Source: Proteles cristata cristata (lineage: Eukaryota; Chordata; Mammalia; Carnivora; Hyaenidae). From it: a stretch of DNA of 64,000 nucleotides. The notes under the pieces are model-generated. The model saw nothing but the letters and a program-made list of their open reading frames with translations, searched no databases and was not told the origin of the DNA. Positions 45,455 through 57,435 of this stretch are shown one piece after another. A program made the position numbers and the translations under genes. Position 1 is the first letter of the stretch. Every line of letters begins with the position of its first letter. The DNA lies in assembly GCA_017311185.1 (NCBI GenBank), contig JAESUZ010001724.1, forward strand, positions 62,001-126,000, in the 5' to 3' direction.

Positions 45455-45935
45455 GTCGACAGAGTAATAGCCCCCAAGATGTCCACATTCTAATCCCCGG
45501 AAACTCTGACTACGTTCTAAGCCTGAGAAGGCAAAAGGGAATTCGCGGATGTGATTAAGGATTTTGCGAGGGGTAAACCCCCCTGAGTAACCTGGGCGGC
45601 CCACTGTCACCTCAAGAGTCTGTATACGGGGGTGACAGGAGGGTCAGAGTCAGAGGAGGAGATGTGGTGACAGAAGCAGAGGTCAGAGACGGAGATTTAA
45701 AGATGCTACTGGCTTTGAAGATGGAGAAGGAGCCACAACCCAAGAATGCAGCTTCTGGAAGCTGGGACAAAGCAAGGGAACAGATTCTCTCTCAGAACGT
45801 GTAGGAGGAACTCAACCTTCCTGACACCCTGACTTTAGAATTTCTAACTCCAGAACCGTAAAGTACTCAACCGGTGTCGTTTTAAGCCATTACATGTGTG
45901 GTAACTTGTTACTGCAGCAAGAGGAAGCTAATACA
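45455..45935 (+). repeat. MLT1-type LTR
   Basis: 'gacagagtaatagcccccaagatgtccac', 'tctaatccccggaaac', 'gcggatgtgattaagg', 'caaccttcctgacaccctgac', 'cgttttaagccattac' and 'gaggaagctaataca' give both ends of a solo LTR. Confidence 0.87.
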
Positions 45936-45974
45936 CTATCGAAAGATACGGTCCAACATTTCTGTTCATAAAAG

Positions 45975-46190
45975 TAGCCATTTGTAGAGCGTTTCATCTA
46001 GCACGCATCATGCAAATTCCTAAGGCAAATGATTCCACTCAGTCCTCACAACCCTGCTGGGGAGGGAGCTACGCCCATCCCATCCGTCCATTTTACAGAA
46101 GTTGAGACTCAGAGAGGCGACGGAAGTCGTCCAAGATCATGCAGCCAGTAAGTGGCAGGGCCCAGCGACCCGCCGCTCTTCCGCCTTCCT
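45975..46190 (-). repeat. Nearly complete MIR SINE
   Basis: Antisense order is kept: 'tttgtagagcgtttcatct', 'actcagtcctcacaaccctg', 'ccattttacagaagttgagactcagagagg' and 'gcagccagtaagtggcaggg'. Confidence 0.87.
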
Positions 46191-46868
46191 CCTAAAGAAG
46201 CATTAAGAAGGCTCAGAAGTGTGGCAGGAAACTCGTGCCCTGCCAGTCAACCCAGGAAGTGATGCCTTAGTTTTTCCAACTTGTCAGGATATCCTCCGAA
46301 TCCTCTAAACCTCTCTCTTCTGGTTCAAACTAGCCCTGGCCCTGCTGCAGTTTGGTGGCTCAGAGACCGCTCATTTGCGGCTGGCATGAGCACACCGCAG
46401 GCCTCCTCCCTTTGTTTGGACGAACGGTTCTCCTCTGACGACACCAGCGTGAGTCAGGGTGCCCGTGGGGACTTGGGGCGACCTCCCCACCAAGCGCAGC
46501 CACGCTCAGGAAACCACAGGGACGGGGGCTCAGCCAACCCTGGGAGGACCCGCGCCCCACATCAGCACACTCTCAGGACCCTTTGGGCACCGCCCCCACC
46601 CAGGCCACTTCCAAAGGCGTCGCAGGGAGTTCCGACCCTCAGCCGTGAGTGAGGGAATCCCCTGTCCCTCCCACGTTTGCTCTTTCTGCTTCTCTACTGA
46701 GGCCCAGCGCTACCGCTACCTGGTACTCTGTGCAGGGGACGGGCCCCTTCCCTCCCCATCCCAGCCACAGTCTCGGCTCTGCCGCGGTGGGTGTGGCTCG
46801 GGTGCATCACGTCCACTGGCCCCAGGCACCCAGAGGCTCTCACTGACTACACAGTACAGTGGGTCTTG
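46191..46868. other. Unique sequence
   Basis: GC-rich in the middle. Open frames up to 182 codons without recognisable domains. Nothing else seen. Confidence 0.4.
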
Positions 46869-46869
46869 G

Positions 46870-46995
46870 TCCACATTTACTGTCATAAACCCTCTGACCC
46901 TCATCTGCAAAAGGACCTACCTTATAGGATTGTTGGACGAATCAACTAGAAAATGCAGGAAAGGACTGAGTGCAGTCTTGGCACAGACAGCACAT
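46870..46995 (+). repeat. MIR SINE 3' part
   Basis: 'gaccctcatctgcaaaagg', 'ctaccttataggattgttgg' and 'gcagtcttggcac' are the post-core MIR words in sense order. Confidence 0.7.
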
Positions 46996-47224
46996 AATAA
47001 TTATTGAGCTTTTAATGATTACTATGATTCTACTTTGATCCTAATAAAACTCGATTCTTTCCTGGCTTATTCCCCAGGTCAGGTTTCCAAATCTAAGGCA
47101 GAGGGTGTAAACTCGTGCTCCCACAACTTGTGCCTGGCCTGGGATGTGTTCTCTTTGGCACACGAGGTGCCGGCCCACACGGTGGTTTTAAAACTTGAGA
47201 TTGTCGCCAAAGGAATCAGTTAGG

Positions 47225-47640
47225 GTACAGGCTCAGCTGAGGACCTGGGGGCCCCAAATAATAGCGGCTTGAGGAAGACACGATTTTATCTTCTGGCCCA
47301 GAACAGCCGGGGGACAAGCAGGTGGGTATGGAGGCTCCACGGGGCTGGGGATTCAGGCTCCCTCCTTCTCGTTCTGCCTCCTTTCTGGGGCGCTACCCTC
47401 CAGAATGCCCATGCTGGCTCGCCATCACATCGTCTGGGTCTGCATTCAGCCAGCAGCAGAAGGGCAGGGAAGGCCGTGCCCTTCCTTTTGGGGTCAAGGC
47501 CTTGCAGTTCTTGCGAAGTCCACATCACTTCTGCTAATGGCCCATTGGCCTGAACTTGGTCATTTGGTCACATGTAGCTGCTGGAGGTGAATCATATTGG
47601 GGACGGCCACAAGCCTGACAAAAATTAAGAGCAGCTATAA
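47225..47640. repeat. Old LTR-like interspersed repeat, family not named
   Basis: 'gtatggaggctccacgg', 'ggctcgccatcacatcg', 'cattggcctgaacttggtcatttggtcacatgtagctgc' and 'gaggtgaatcat' follow the order of a common mammalian LTR-type repeat. The sequence at 60715-61030 belongs to the same or a related family. Confidence 0.5.
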
Positions 47641-49879
47641 TCAAAGAAAAGGGAGAGCATCAATTTGGGTGACATTTAAAAAGTTGGGGAATTTTAGATT
47701 CTGGGCCACACTGGTTATAAGTAGAAGTCACGTGCACTGACCACCTCTCTGTGCCCTCCTTGCACTGACCGTGGGAGGAGGATGCACCTGAGACTGTGAG
47801 CTCACCCCTACGCTGCCCGGTACACTGCTTCCACGCTACAGAAAGCTTTGGAATGACCCGGAGAGCAAATTCCACAACTTACCCTACCCCCAACCCCTGC
47901 CCGAGGGTGACATCATCCAGCCATGTGGGCAGGCAGCGTCCCCTCTCTCTCACTTCCTTCCCTCCTGATCGCTGAGGGCCCAAGGCAGATGCTTCTTCCT
48001 GTCCCGTCCTCAGCTCAGGGACCACGAAGGAGCCCAAGCCTACTGCTGACACTGCCTCTCACTCAGACCCTGGGAAGGGCCACCGGCCACCCTTCCCCTG
48101 GCTCCTCACACCCACCGGCCTCAGAAGCAAAAGAGCCTTTCAGAGAAACTGGGCTGGTGACACCGAGGGAGGGTGCCGGGCTACACTCGGGCCATCCAGT
48201 GGCAGGGTGCACCCCCTGCATGTCACGGCCCCCAGCTGCCGCAACAGGAAAACCAGTGGTGTGTGCCTTCCACCTCCTAGCGGGTCATAAATATCACTCC
48301 CGGAGATTATGGGGCCCCACGCTCCGTCCTCGGCTTCTCCAAGGGGCACGAGGAGGAAGGACTGAGTCACGGCCCCCGGCCCTTTCTAAATTGGACTTAA
48401 AATGTAAAAATAAATAAAAGAGGGAAAAGGCCTGATTGTTTTTCAGAGCCGAAGAATGAGCTTACTCTGTGCTCACCAGCCTCTAGCAGGACCCAAGGGA
48501 GTGAGCTCACAGCAGCCGCTCCCCTCACTGAACTTCACCTTCAAGGTGAAGCCGGGAGCCAAAGAAAATATTGTGATAAAGTCTAAGTTACTGCTGATGC
48601 CTGCCCGGCCACTTGATTAACTGAACTGAGTGCAAACAAGGCTCCTAGCTTCTTCCTCTCTGCAAATTTGGGTCGGGGGAGGCATAGTCCTGGGCTTCCA
48701 GCCAAGTCCTGCTCACCACACACCGCTCGGGGCCCTTGCTCACTTCTTCCCTTTTTCCTTTCTGCACTGATCTCGGGCTCGCCGCACAAGCCATGGGGCC
48801 CAGGACAAAAGGGAAATGCAGGGCCCTTGTTCAAAAACCAGGAAGAAAAGTGCCAATAAAGATACTCAAGGTACTAAAATAGAAAGTATTTTCTTTTCTT
48901 GACTTGTCATGGTATTTCCCTGCTATTTGGTGTTCTCAGTGCAGAAAAAATGGAAAATGATTAGCATGAATTTTTGTTGCCCATCTGTATACTGCAAACT
49001 CCAATTCTAAATACAAAGAGAAGGGCATTCACCTGTCAGCAGAATCACCCAAATTATACGACTTGTCTTTTGTTGCTCATGTGCTCACAAGACACCGCAC
49101 AGAAAGTTCTCTTCTGGGTACGCAGACATTCTACCAGCCCCCTCTGCCTTCTGCTCGCCGCGGAGAGAGGATGGGCAGAAAGGAGAAGGAATCATGGGTT
49201 GTGCAACCCTTCCTTTCCTTCCAAGGCTCATTTCCAGGGTCAATGACTGGCCGGGACAGAAGTTCTCCCCGCGGGTAAGGAAGGCTTCCTTGGTTGGTGG
49301 TGTTTCTTTCTGCATTTGCCTTTTTTCTACGTTCCAAGCAGGTTCTGATTCCGACAGAAGGCCTGGCCTCTCGGGGCTGTCAGAACCGCCCCCCACCCCC
49401 ACCCCCCGCTCAGTTACTACTCATCGGCTGAAAGTGTAACACGCATCACCTTCGACTCGCCCTGAGTCTCACTGCACTGCCGTGGTGGTGGCGTCCGGGA
49501 TTCTGATCCTGGGGAGAGCCGAGGTACGTACTGAGCCTGTCCCCTTTGCTCACACGCATACCCCCTCTGCCCGGTCCCAGCAGATTCCATTTACAAAAAC
49601 AGTTCCGAGATAAAATTATTAGGAATTTTTAGAGGACAGAAGTGCGACACGTGGGGCCGATCTGAGCACAGGGTCCTGCTCCCTGGCTGTGACATGAAAC
49701 CTTACATCACGTTTACTTTTCTGACTCACAATATGTCTGCTTCACTGCGTGAAGCAAGTCTGATGTGTGACAGTTGCCGCCTGGCGATGACATTGGCTGT
49801 GTAACCTTCTGGATGTTTCTCTAGGTCTAGGTCACCAGAGCCCTCATCAAAACCCTCTGGCGAGTTCTCGAATGGCCCC
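47641..49879. other. Unique sequence, no gene recognised
   Basis: About 2.2 kb free of recognised repeats, the second-longest such block in the window. Open frames up to 164 codons (47923-48417) lack any domain. AT-rich patches occur at 48880-48990 and 49600-49640. Confidence 0.45.
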
Positions 49880-50105
49880 CCATCCTACCTACCCAGCACA
49901 CTCTCCCTACTGGGCAGCTGGCCCCCCACAGCCCCCCTCCGCCTCACTTCTCTGCTGCTCGCTCACCCCGCCTCAGGCCTCTTCCCTAAAACACAGCCTT
50001 TCCAGTTTTACACCCACAGTCCCTTGTGCCCACAGCTCCTCTGTGACTGGTCCCGGGTGCAATGTCACCTCCTCCAAGAGCTCTGCTCTGACAATAAGGT
50101 GCCTC
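49880..50105 (+). repeat. Probable L2 LINE fragment
   Basis: 'gggtgcaatgtcacctcctccaagagctctgctctgac' at the right end is L2-like. The part to the left (ctcacttctctgctgctcgctc) is too eroded to be sure. Confidence 0.4.
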
Positions 50106-50239
50106 CCAGCCAAGCTTCCTCAGGCTCGTGACTGATAGTGCAGTGACTCCCACCAGGAATGTGCTTGGTGCTGGTGGCTTTCAGATTGGGTTTCTGAACC
50201 AATCACCAGTTGGGGGTTAGGTGAGCATGAGTGGCTTAG

Positions 50240-50455
50240 GCCAGGGGTGGGCAAGTCTGGCCCACTGCTTGGGTTTGTTAATAAAGCTTTATTGGAACAC
50301 AACCATGCTCGTTTGTTTACGTATCATGTTTGGGTTGCTTTCTGGCTACAACAGCGACGTTGATTAGTTGTGATAAACACTGTGTGGCTTGCAAAGCCTT
50401 AAATACTTGCTCTCGGGCCCTTATTAGAAGATGTTTACTGTCCCCTGGGTTTGAT
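50240..50455. repeat. hAT-type DNA transposon relic, second copy
   Basis: Starts with 'ccaggggtgggcaag', then 'ggcccactgcttgg', 'aataaagctttattggaacacaaccatgc', 'gtttacgtatcatg' and 'gcttgcaaagcc'. Same family as 4595-4850 and better preserved at the left end. Confidence 0.78.
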
Positions 50456-50979
50456 AGAGCTTACTCCTGGGTCTGGAGACAGGGTTAGCCTCTCTGGAGT
50501 CTTACGGCTGCATCAGAAAGGGGTCCATACCTAAGCAGAGTGAGGGTCCCGAGAGGCAGGAGGAAGGGGGATGAATGCAGAGCAATCCACCAGCAGGTAC
50601 AGAAAACATTTCAGGGGCCAAAGATTTTCTGTAGGTTTCTTTTGGGGACACACGCCTTTGAAGCCCTGAGCCGCTGTGTAAGAAACCTGGTCACCCTGAA
50701 GCCACCACACCAGTCAGGCCAAGGAAAAAGGTCGGCCAGAGATAGATCTTCCCAGGGAGCCCCTCCATCGGAGCCGACAGCCAGCTCCAGCCTTCTGCAT
50801 GGCATTTTCGGTGGCATCAATAGTGACTGCGAGTGGGTGAGCCTTCAGAGGTCCCAGATACCAGGTGTCCCATAAACCACCCCGACTGACACCACATAGA
50901 GCAGAGAAAGGCCGTGCTCACTGAGCCCTGCCCAGGTTTCAAGTTTACGATGAGTAAATAACAGCTATTTTGTATGCTC
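50456..50979. other. Unique sequence
   Basis: No gene or repeat recognised. Confidence 0.4.
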
Positions 50980-51045
50980 CCAAAGGTTAAGTGACAGGCT
51001 CAAGGTCGCCAGCTCAGAAGCGGCAGGATGTCACCTCTGTTTAGC
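50980..51045 (-). repeat. MIR remnant
   Basis: 'ggttaagtgacaggctcaaggtcgccagctcagaagcggcagg' is antisense MIR core. Confidence 0.55.
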
Positions 51046-51344
51046 TCTCTCTGGAGCTTCTGCCATTCACAGTGTGTGGATGGGATGAGATGAGCTATGG
51101 AAACGGCTTAGGCCAGCCTCAGGCACACGTGAGGTACTCGAGGAACGGGGCCATGGCCACTGGCATTGGTATCATGGCCCTAGGTTGCCCAAGACCTCCC
51201 CCCGCACCCCCAACAAGTTAGAAATCACTGGGTCTTCAGCTTAGGTCCTTTACTGCTTCCTAGCCCAGTGCTTTTTGCACCGCTGAGGAGAGAGAACACG
51301 AGAGGTTTGCAGAGCACCCAGGGCAGGCCTGTGTGAAATGCTAC

Positions 51345-52110
51345 AAAATATATACGTTGGTCTCTGGCCTGGTTCCTGAGCTCCTCAAACCCGTGTAAAT
51401 GGGGATGCGAGGAGCATCTTTTCTTCTGATGTCTGGTCTTTGACCCCAGTTCCTAAATCCCTTGGGATTTCCTGCAGCACTTTTTGCTCTAGTGGTGGTG
51501 GGCTCCTGGATGGGGGCTGGTCCCTGGAAAGAGCAGCCCGTGATGAGAAGCTTGGAAATTGCAGCCCCCACCCCCCCGCCCCCCACCAGAGAGAGGAGAG
51601 GGGCTAGAAAACGAGTAAATAACCGACTGTGTCTGTGTGATGAAGACTCCGTAAAAATCCCCAAAGTATGGGACTCAGAGAGCTTCAGACTCTGTGAACA
51701 TATCCATGTACCAGGAGGGTGGCGTGTCTCAACCCCACGGGGACAGAGTCCTCCGTCCTTTTCTGGACCTTGCCTTGTGAGCCTCTTCATCTGGCTGTTC
51801 ACGGAGAGCCTTAAAATAGCCTTTGCAATAACTGAGCGATAGTAGGCAGTGTGTTTTGTGGGCTCTAGCAAATGATCAGACCTGAGGAGGGGGCTGCAGG
51901 GAACCCCGGGTACCGCCGGGGGGGGGTCAGAAGGTGCCGACCCGGACGTGCCGCTGGTGTCAAAGTCACGGGGCGGGGAGGGGGCGGCGGTCTTGAGGGA
52001 CTGATCCTGCAGCCCGTGGGGTCCTGCTGATTCTCGTTGGTGTTGGAATCGGGCTGAGCTGTAGACTCGAAGCTGGTGTTGACGAGTTGCTGATGGGGGG
52101 ACCCACATAC
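51345..52110 (+). repeat. Old endogenous-retrovirus-type solo LTR
   Basis: Ordered landmarks: 'gcctggttcctgagctcctcaaac', 'gtgatgaagactccgtaaaaatcccc', 'tcagagagcttcagactctgtgaac', 'cttcatctggctgttcac', 'gaggagggggctgcagggaacccc', 'ggtgtcaaagtcacggg' and 'gagggactgatcctgcagcccgtgggg'. These are the body and polyA/R region of a common old mammalian LTR. No internal gag/pol/env sequence follows. The 325-codon minus-strand frame (51341-52318) is antisense to it and is an accident. Confidence 0.72.
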
Positions 52111-53149
52111 CTCTTCCTGTCACTACCACACACCTCCAGTCCCCAGCGCTACAGGCAGCAGGTGAGAAAGCACACAGACAACAGGGTTTTCTCCCTTTCC
52201 GGTCTGGCATGTGCGGCTGCACCGTCAGTCTCAGCGGCCATTCCCGATAGGTGCACGTTGACACAGAGAAGACAGCACGTGCCTCTCCCGGGCTACGGAT
52301 CCAGGGCCTACTGGTCACCCCAAACCTGGGACCGGCTGAGGCTCACTCGAGACACCAAGTCCTTATCGGCCCTGTGGCCTCCCCTGGAAGATGACCTCTC
52401 TCCGCAGAGAGGCGGGCTCACAGGGTGAGGAGCCTCACTGCGTTGTGGCAGAAGCTGTTGACGTTGGCCCAGGAGACACCGTCAGGACAGAAATGCCCCC
52501 AGGCTCACCGAGGTTGGAAGGTCTGCCATCAGGAGCCAGACGCCAGAAGCTTGTGACTCACTGCTTTCCCAAGGTCAAGCATCATTGTGAAGGTCAACTA
52601 TGCCTACACTCTGGAAGCCATGCCCTTCTTTGGTCAAGCTTACAAACACACCTCTTGGCTACCATTCCTTGCTTCCGGCCCTCAAAGCCCTAACCTTTGT
52701 TCAGGTTTTCTTGTGATTCTTTAAGAAATCATCTTGAGATGTTTGGTTTTAAACTCTGTAGATGCCAGACCTCATCCCTGCCCCACCCAGGGATGCCCTC
52801 AGGGCCGTAGGTTAGTCACAAGGCATCTGGAGCGACATTATCCCAGGGGTGGCATCCCGGTGGCCAATCTGCCGGGAGGCTCCCTCCTGGCTCCATCCAG
52901 GGTCCTGCGAGTCAGACACAGACCTGTGCAGAAACCCCGTGTGTGTATCTGAGGCATCGCCCCAAAGGACAGGGCTTAGGAGGAGGGCTTAAAGCCCTAT
53001 GGAGTCCAAGCTCCAGTCATAAAAATGTCGAGTCCTTGGAGGCAAGAGCTTCCCAGGACCAGGCAGCATTTTGACAGCAAGCCTGTGCTCGTACTATTTC
53101 CAGAGCAGCTCAGACCGGCCCACGGTGATGGACAAAGCACGCGCCCCTC
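52111..53149. other. Unique sequence
   Basis: No gene or repeat recognised. Frames of up to 113 codons only. Confidence 0.4.
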
Positions 53150-53265
53150 TAGGCCACTTGCATGGGACTCATGTGGGGATCTTGTTACAAATGCAGATTT
53201 CCAAGCCCTGAGCCAGATCCAGTGACTCAGAATCTCAGGCCTGTGCAAGGAGCCTTCACACGACT
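53150..53265 (+). repeat. MER5-like DNA transposon relic
   Basis: 'gtggggatcttgttacaaatgcagatttcc' and 'ccagtgactcagaatctcagg' are MER5-type words. Both ends are eroded. Confidence 0.55.
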
Positions 53266-53344
53266 CCGGGCCATCAAGCCAGGGGGCTGGAGGCTGAAGT
53301 CGCCAACCACCTGCTAAGCACTTTCCTTGACGGTGCATCGGGGG

Positions 53345-53745
53345 TGGGGGGCTGCTCTGGGCCAGGCACAGTTCTGACCCCTGGGGACTCACGAAAGAAC
53401 ATGACACATAAAATGTAAAACAAAGCAACAAAACACAAAATGAAAATAAACACAGAGAAAGCCCCCGCCTACATGCACATTTCAGCTGCGAGCGTGTGTG
53501 TGCCTTGGTTGTTGCTTTAACAGATGGCACAAAGCAGATAAAAAAGAGTGAGATTATTCTGGAAAGTACTAAGCGCGGGGAGGGAAAAGGGATGGGATGA
53601 CAGGGCACGGTGGGAGGCAGAGGGCTGTTTTCGAGAACAAGAGCGGAGGAGGAAGGCCTTTCTCGGTGGGTGGCGGTCACTGGGGCAGAGACCTGAGCCT
53701 CGAGGCCGGGCACCGGAAGTCGGGGGAGAAGGCCACGGTCAGTGC
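53345..53745 (-). repeat. L2 LINE fragment
   Basis: 'ctgggccaggcacagttctgacccctgggg' is the antisense 3' end. 'ggaaagtactaagcgcggggagggaaaagggatggg' and 'ggaaggcctttctcggtgggtggcggtcac' continue as antisense L2 upstream sequence. Confidence 0.6.
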
Positions 53746-53934
53746 TGGGCACTTGGCGTGCCCTGCCTCAACTGGCCGCCGCGGCAGCCCTGCGCAGGAG
53801 TATCAGGGACCCCACCCTCCACCTCCTTTTATGCAAACCTCTCCGGCTCAAATAGTGCCACCCCACCCTTCCAGCTCCTGGAAGGCTCCTGGGGCTGCTG
53901 GAACGAGCCCCCCCTCCCCCCCGGAGAGCTTAAA

Positions 53935-54060
53935 CAGTAGAAATTTGTCTGCTCACAAGGCTGGAGGCTGGAGGACCCATATCAAGGTACAGGGGCTGTT
54001 CCTTCTGGGGGCTCTGAGGGAGGTCAATCCTGTGCTGCCCACCCCCCCGCCCCCCTGCCC
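53935..54060 (-). repeat. MLT1-type LTR end
   Basis: 'cagtagaaatttgtctgctcacaaggctggaggctgg', 'catatcaaggtacaggggctg' and 'ccttctgggggctctgaggg' are the antisense right end of an MLT1-like LTR. The rest is missing. Confidence 0.68.
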
Positions 54061-54639
54061 GGAGCTGCTGGTGGATTAGCCGCTGGTGCTCCTTGATAGC
54101 AGGCCACTGTCAGTCAACTCTGCTGTCCAGCCCTCCCCACCACGGCCATCCCACAGGGCTCCTGTGCAAGGAGCCCCCATTTCTCCTGAGGCTCCCCCCT
54201 CCCCACCCCGTGGCTACCTCTCATGTCCCAGAAAGAGCTGACGGGAGATTGGGGATGAGATGAGGGCAAAGTGATGCCGGAAGGGCCGACATGGCAGCGT
54301 GGCCACCTTGAGGGAGACAAGAGCACCCGGATCACAGCCCTGGGCTGCTTTTCTACCAGGACAGGTGAGGGAGAGGCTGCAGACTGTGAATGAGGGGGAC
54401 AGGCTCCCAGTGACCGAGCTGCCCCGGGGGCTGTGACGCCTCTGGGGTGGAGCCTGGAGATACAGCCCTGAGATCCCAAAGGAGGACTGTTCCATCGGTT
54501 TTGCTGAGCCAAACTTACCTAAAACAGGGAGTCACCTGTATCGCCAGATCGCAGCCCCTCTGCAAAAGGAGAGTCCACCCCAGGAACTGAAGACTCGGGG
54601 TCAGTGAAGGATGGTGGGAGCCCCAGGGGACTCCTTGGT
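54061..54639. other. Unique sequence
   Basis: No gene or repeat recognised. The minus-strand frames (up to 132 codons) lack domains. Confidence 0.4.
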
Positions 54640-55112
54640 CCCCACCGCTGTGCTGGGTGGTCGGAACTCCAGTTCTTCCAGGCTGATTCATCACATGGCA
54701 TCCCTGATGGTGACAGAGACCTCACCGTCAGCCAGTGTCTAAGACTACCCTTCTCAGCATCCACTGAAGCTAGATAAGACCACGGGCCTATAATGTGGCC
54801 CAGGAGATATAAAAGGAGAGTTGGTGGGTTATTGCCAAGACGACTCTGTAAAGGGAGAGAGCCCTTGGCTCTTCAGTTTCTTCTGGCTGCTGGCCTAGAA
54901 GGTGGCTGCGATGGCTGGAGCTATAGCAGCCATTTAGAATCACAGGATGACTTTGAGGATAGAGGCCACATGCTGAGGATGGCAGAGCAGAGAGATAGTC
55001 TGGGTCTCTAATTTTTTATGAAGGCATAATAAACTTTGATCTTTTTTAAGGCATACGTATTTGGGTTTTTTTCTTGTTATATTTAGTGAAACCTAATCCT
55101 AACAGATATAAT
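54640..55112 (+). repeat. MaLR/ERVL-type LTR
   Basis: 'gctggagctatagcagccatttag', 'tgactttgaggatagaggccacatgctgaggatggcagagcagagagatag' (split words), the polyA signal 'cataataaactttgatc' and the closing 'taatcctaacagata' are LTR features. It is a solo, old copy. Confidence 0.66.
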
Positions 55113-55879
55113 TGGTTTAAATGGAAATCTGAAGCGAGACTCTTCCTCTGAAACTTTTTGTTTTACAAATGCAGCCCTACACATTTGGGATGTTTAGATT
55201 TTAAAAACCTCAAAGCTCTCTGTGTTAATGGCACAACTTGGCACGGGGAGAAAGAAAGGAAACAGGCCTGGTGCTGCCCGGTAGACAATGCTAATTGCGC
55301 GGCAATTGTAGTGACAAAGAAAAGCAGCTTCTTGGCTGGGGATGGGGGCGCAGGGATGGAGCGGGAGAGGTAGGGACAGCTGGAAATGTCTTCTGAGGGT
55401 GGGGATGAAACTCCTATCTGTGTGATTAGCAGAATTAGATGTGGGTCAGTGGCCACAGCTGGAGTTTGTAAACAGTCTTTTGAGTATTTGCACATTTTTT
55501 CTGGCTTGATCAAAATGAAACATCATTAAAAACAGCTCCATCTCCAACTGCCATTTCTGCCAGGGCCTTGGGAGACGCCCTCCAGTCACGTCAGGCCAGC
55601 TGTAATTGGCTTTTTAGTTTGTATATGCCAAGGGCCTTTGATTGCAGCCCAAGAGAACGCTGGCAGAGGGAGAGACTTAGAGAACCCATCCACCAATATG
55701 GCGTCTCAGCTTAACTACAAGAACATCCAGCAGTCACAGAACACAGCCTTTGCTGAATGAACCTGACAACAGCGCCAAGCGGGCGGCCTTCCTTTCAGCC
55801 TTCTAGAAAGAATGACGTCATCTTACGATGCAGTGGCAGGGACCCAAACTATCCCCGACCCGTGGGCCAGTGCTTGGGG
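55113..55879. other. Unique AT-moderate sequence
   Basis: No repeat recognised. It includes the inverted repeat AATTGC-gcg-GCAATT near 55294-55308, which is short enough to be chance. Confidence 0.4.
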
Positions 55880-56045
55880 ACCCAGGCTCTGCAGCTGGGT
55901 TAATTAATCGGCTTCAAATTCCTGTTCTACCATCTACTAGTCATGTTACCCCATCCACCTCACTTCACCGCTCTGTGCCTCAGTGTTCCCATATATAAAA
56001 TGGGTTCATTTAGGAGAGAGGCAACACAGATGAAATGTTATTACC
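55880..56045 (+). repeat. MIR SINE fragment
   Basis: 'gcttcaaattcctgttctaccatctactagtcatg', 'ctctgtgcctcagtgttccc' and 'ataaaatgggttcat' are MIR in sense order. Confidence 0.75.
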
Positions 56046-56955
56046 ACCACCTATTCTCACTGCATAGTTTCTATTTAAAGTTAATCCTCCTGGAAAGTGG
56101 TGTTGTTTTTAGGGCACGGTGTTTACTTTGTATGTTATTATCATTATTCTGTTAAAAACTGAGGAAGGAGTAAGTTCAGAGTCTTCTCTGCCTCCTGTTC
56201 TTATTTAAAATGAGCAGATGCCATCGGAAAAAGTTGAAAAACCAAACACCAGCAATTTAAAGTTTTAAAACAGCTCAACGAAACAGTAGCAGACGTAGCC
56301 AAACCTCTCACTTACACGGGACCTATGGGCTTGTCGTCAGGTTTCACCTTGAATTTGCTTTATAATTCAAGTGGCTTCATGAGTTTGCCTCCAATTTTAG
56401 GTGAGTTTTATGTAAAGAAAGGAGATTCAACGGAACTTTTGCTCTGCGGAAAAGTACAGAGGGTCTTTCCAGGGAGGGGTGAGGGGGTGGGGGTGGAGTC
56501 CGTGGTGCCTGGGGGGCGGGTTTCCTGTTACTTGTCACCAGAGGGCTCCTGACCCACCCAAGGAGACAGAGCTCTTAGACACCAGTCCCCCTCCGCCCGG
56601 AAGTTGGCCCCAGACAGGAAGAAGACCCCCACTAGGGGACAGAAGCCAACTGAGGCCCTGTGTGAGCCACCAACGTACCTGCACGAGACGGGTGCTGACC
56701 ACTTGGGCTTGTGGTGATCCTGAAGGGCCATCTGGGGACGCAGAGCTACACCGTACCCTCCCCAGAGTGGCAGGGACTACTCTCCACCATGGCCATTGCC
56801 CACAAGTCCCCCTGTTTCCTGTCTTCTCATACCTTCCGGAAGGTCTATTACCCCGTGCTGGGCACTCACTACCCACCGCAACTGGCAGAGGTCAAGGCAG
56901 AGACGAAACCAAGGAGTCAGAGCACAGACTTTCTGCTGACCCCTGAGGAGGAGGA
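56046..56955. other. Unique sequence
   Basis: AT-rich to 56420, then GC-rich. Frames up to 155 codons without domains. Confidence 0.4.
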
Positions 56956-57230
56956 ATGAATGAATGAATGAATGAACGTCACTAACATTCATGGAGCCGT
57001 TATGACAGGCCAGGTACTTGCAGGTGCTCTGCACATATTCCCTCCCTCGATGCCCACAATTCTAGCAGGTGGGTCCCAGGGCAACTCCCATTTTACAGAT
57101 GAGGACACCGAGGCAGAGAGAGATGACTTTGCCCAGGGGCACAGGAGCTGAGTACTCCGAACCACCTCCAACTGGGCGAGGACTCTGCGCTGAGCACCCC
57201 GTGCCCAGAACAAGGGAAGTGACTGCAAAA
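56956..57230 (-). repeat. (GAAT)n tip and MIR SINE
   Basis: A run of about six GAAT units (56956-56981) is followed by 'cactaacattcatggagccg', 'cccattttacagatgaggacaccgaggcagagagag' and 'gcccaggggcacaggagctgagtac', i.e. an antisense MIR. The GAAT run may be the tip of an L2 that abuts it. Confidence 0.75.
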
Positions 57231-57299
57231 GCACACACGGGCCTGTCTTCGCAGCAGTTTTCAGCATCTGAAGTCATCTTAGGAAATGCACTTCATTGT

Positions 57300-57425
57300 G
57301 TGCCTGTCTCTCTCTGTCTTCTCCACCAGAAAGTTATCTCCACGCGCGGGGGAGCCTCGGGGTCTCAGCCAGTCTTACCGCTGGGCTAAACAGCACCCGG
57401 CACATAGACGGCACTCAGAGTTCAC
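57300..57425 (+). repeat. L2 LINE 3'-end fragment
   Basis: 'gtcttctccaccagaaag' and 'cagcacccggcacatagacggcactcag' match the sense L2 3' end. Confidence 0.5.
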
Positions 57426-57435
57426 ACCAGAAGCC

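Noticed and set aside
51341..52318. 325-codon open frame on the minus strand
   Set aside because: It is antisense to an old LTR and unique GC-rich flank, with mixed low-information composition and no domain. Not reported as a gene.
52997..53752. 251-codon open frame on the minus strand
   Set aside because: It overlaps an L2 remnant and a MER5-like relic and has no recognisable domain.
55294..55308. Inverted repeat AATTGC-gcg-GCAATT
   Set aside because: Six-base arms occur by chance at this scale, and there is no supporting context.
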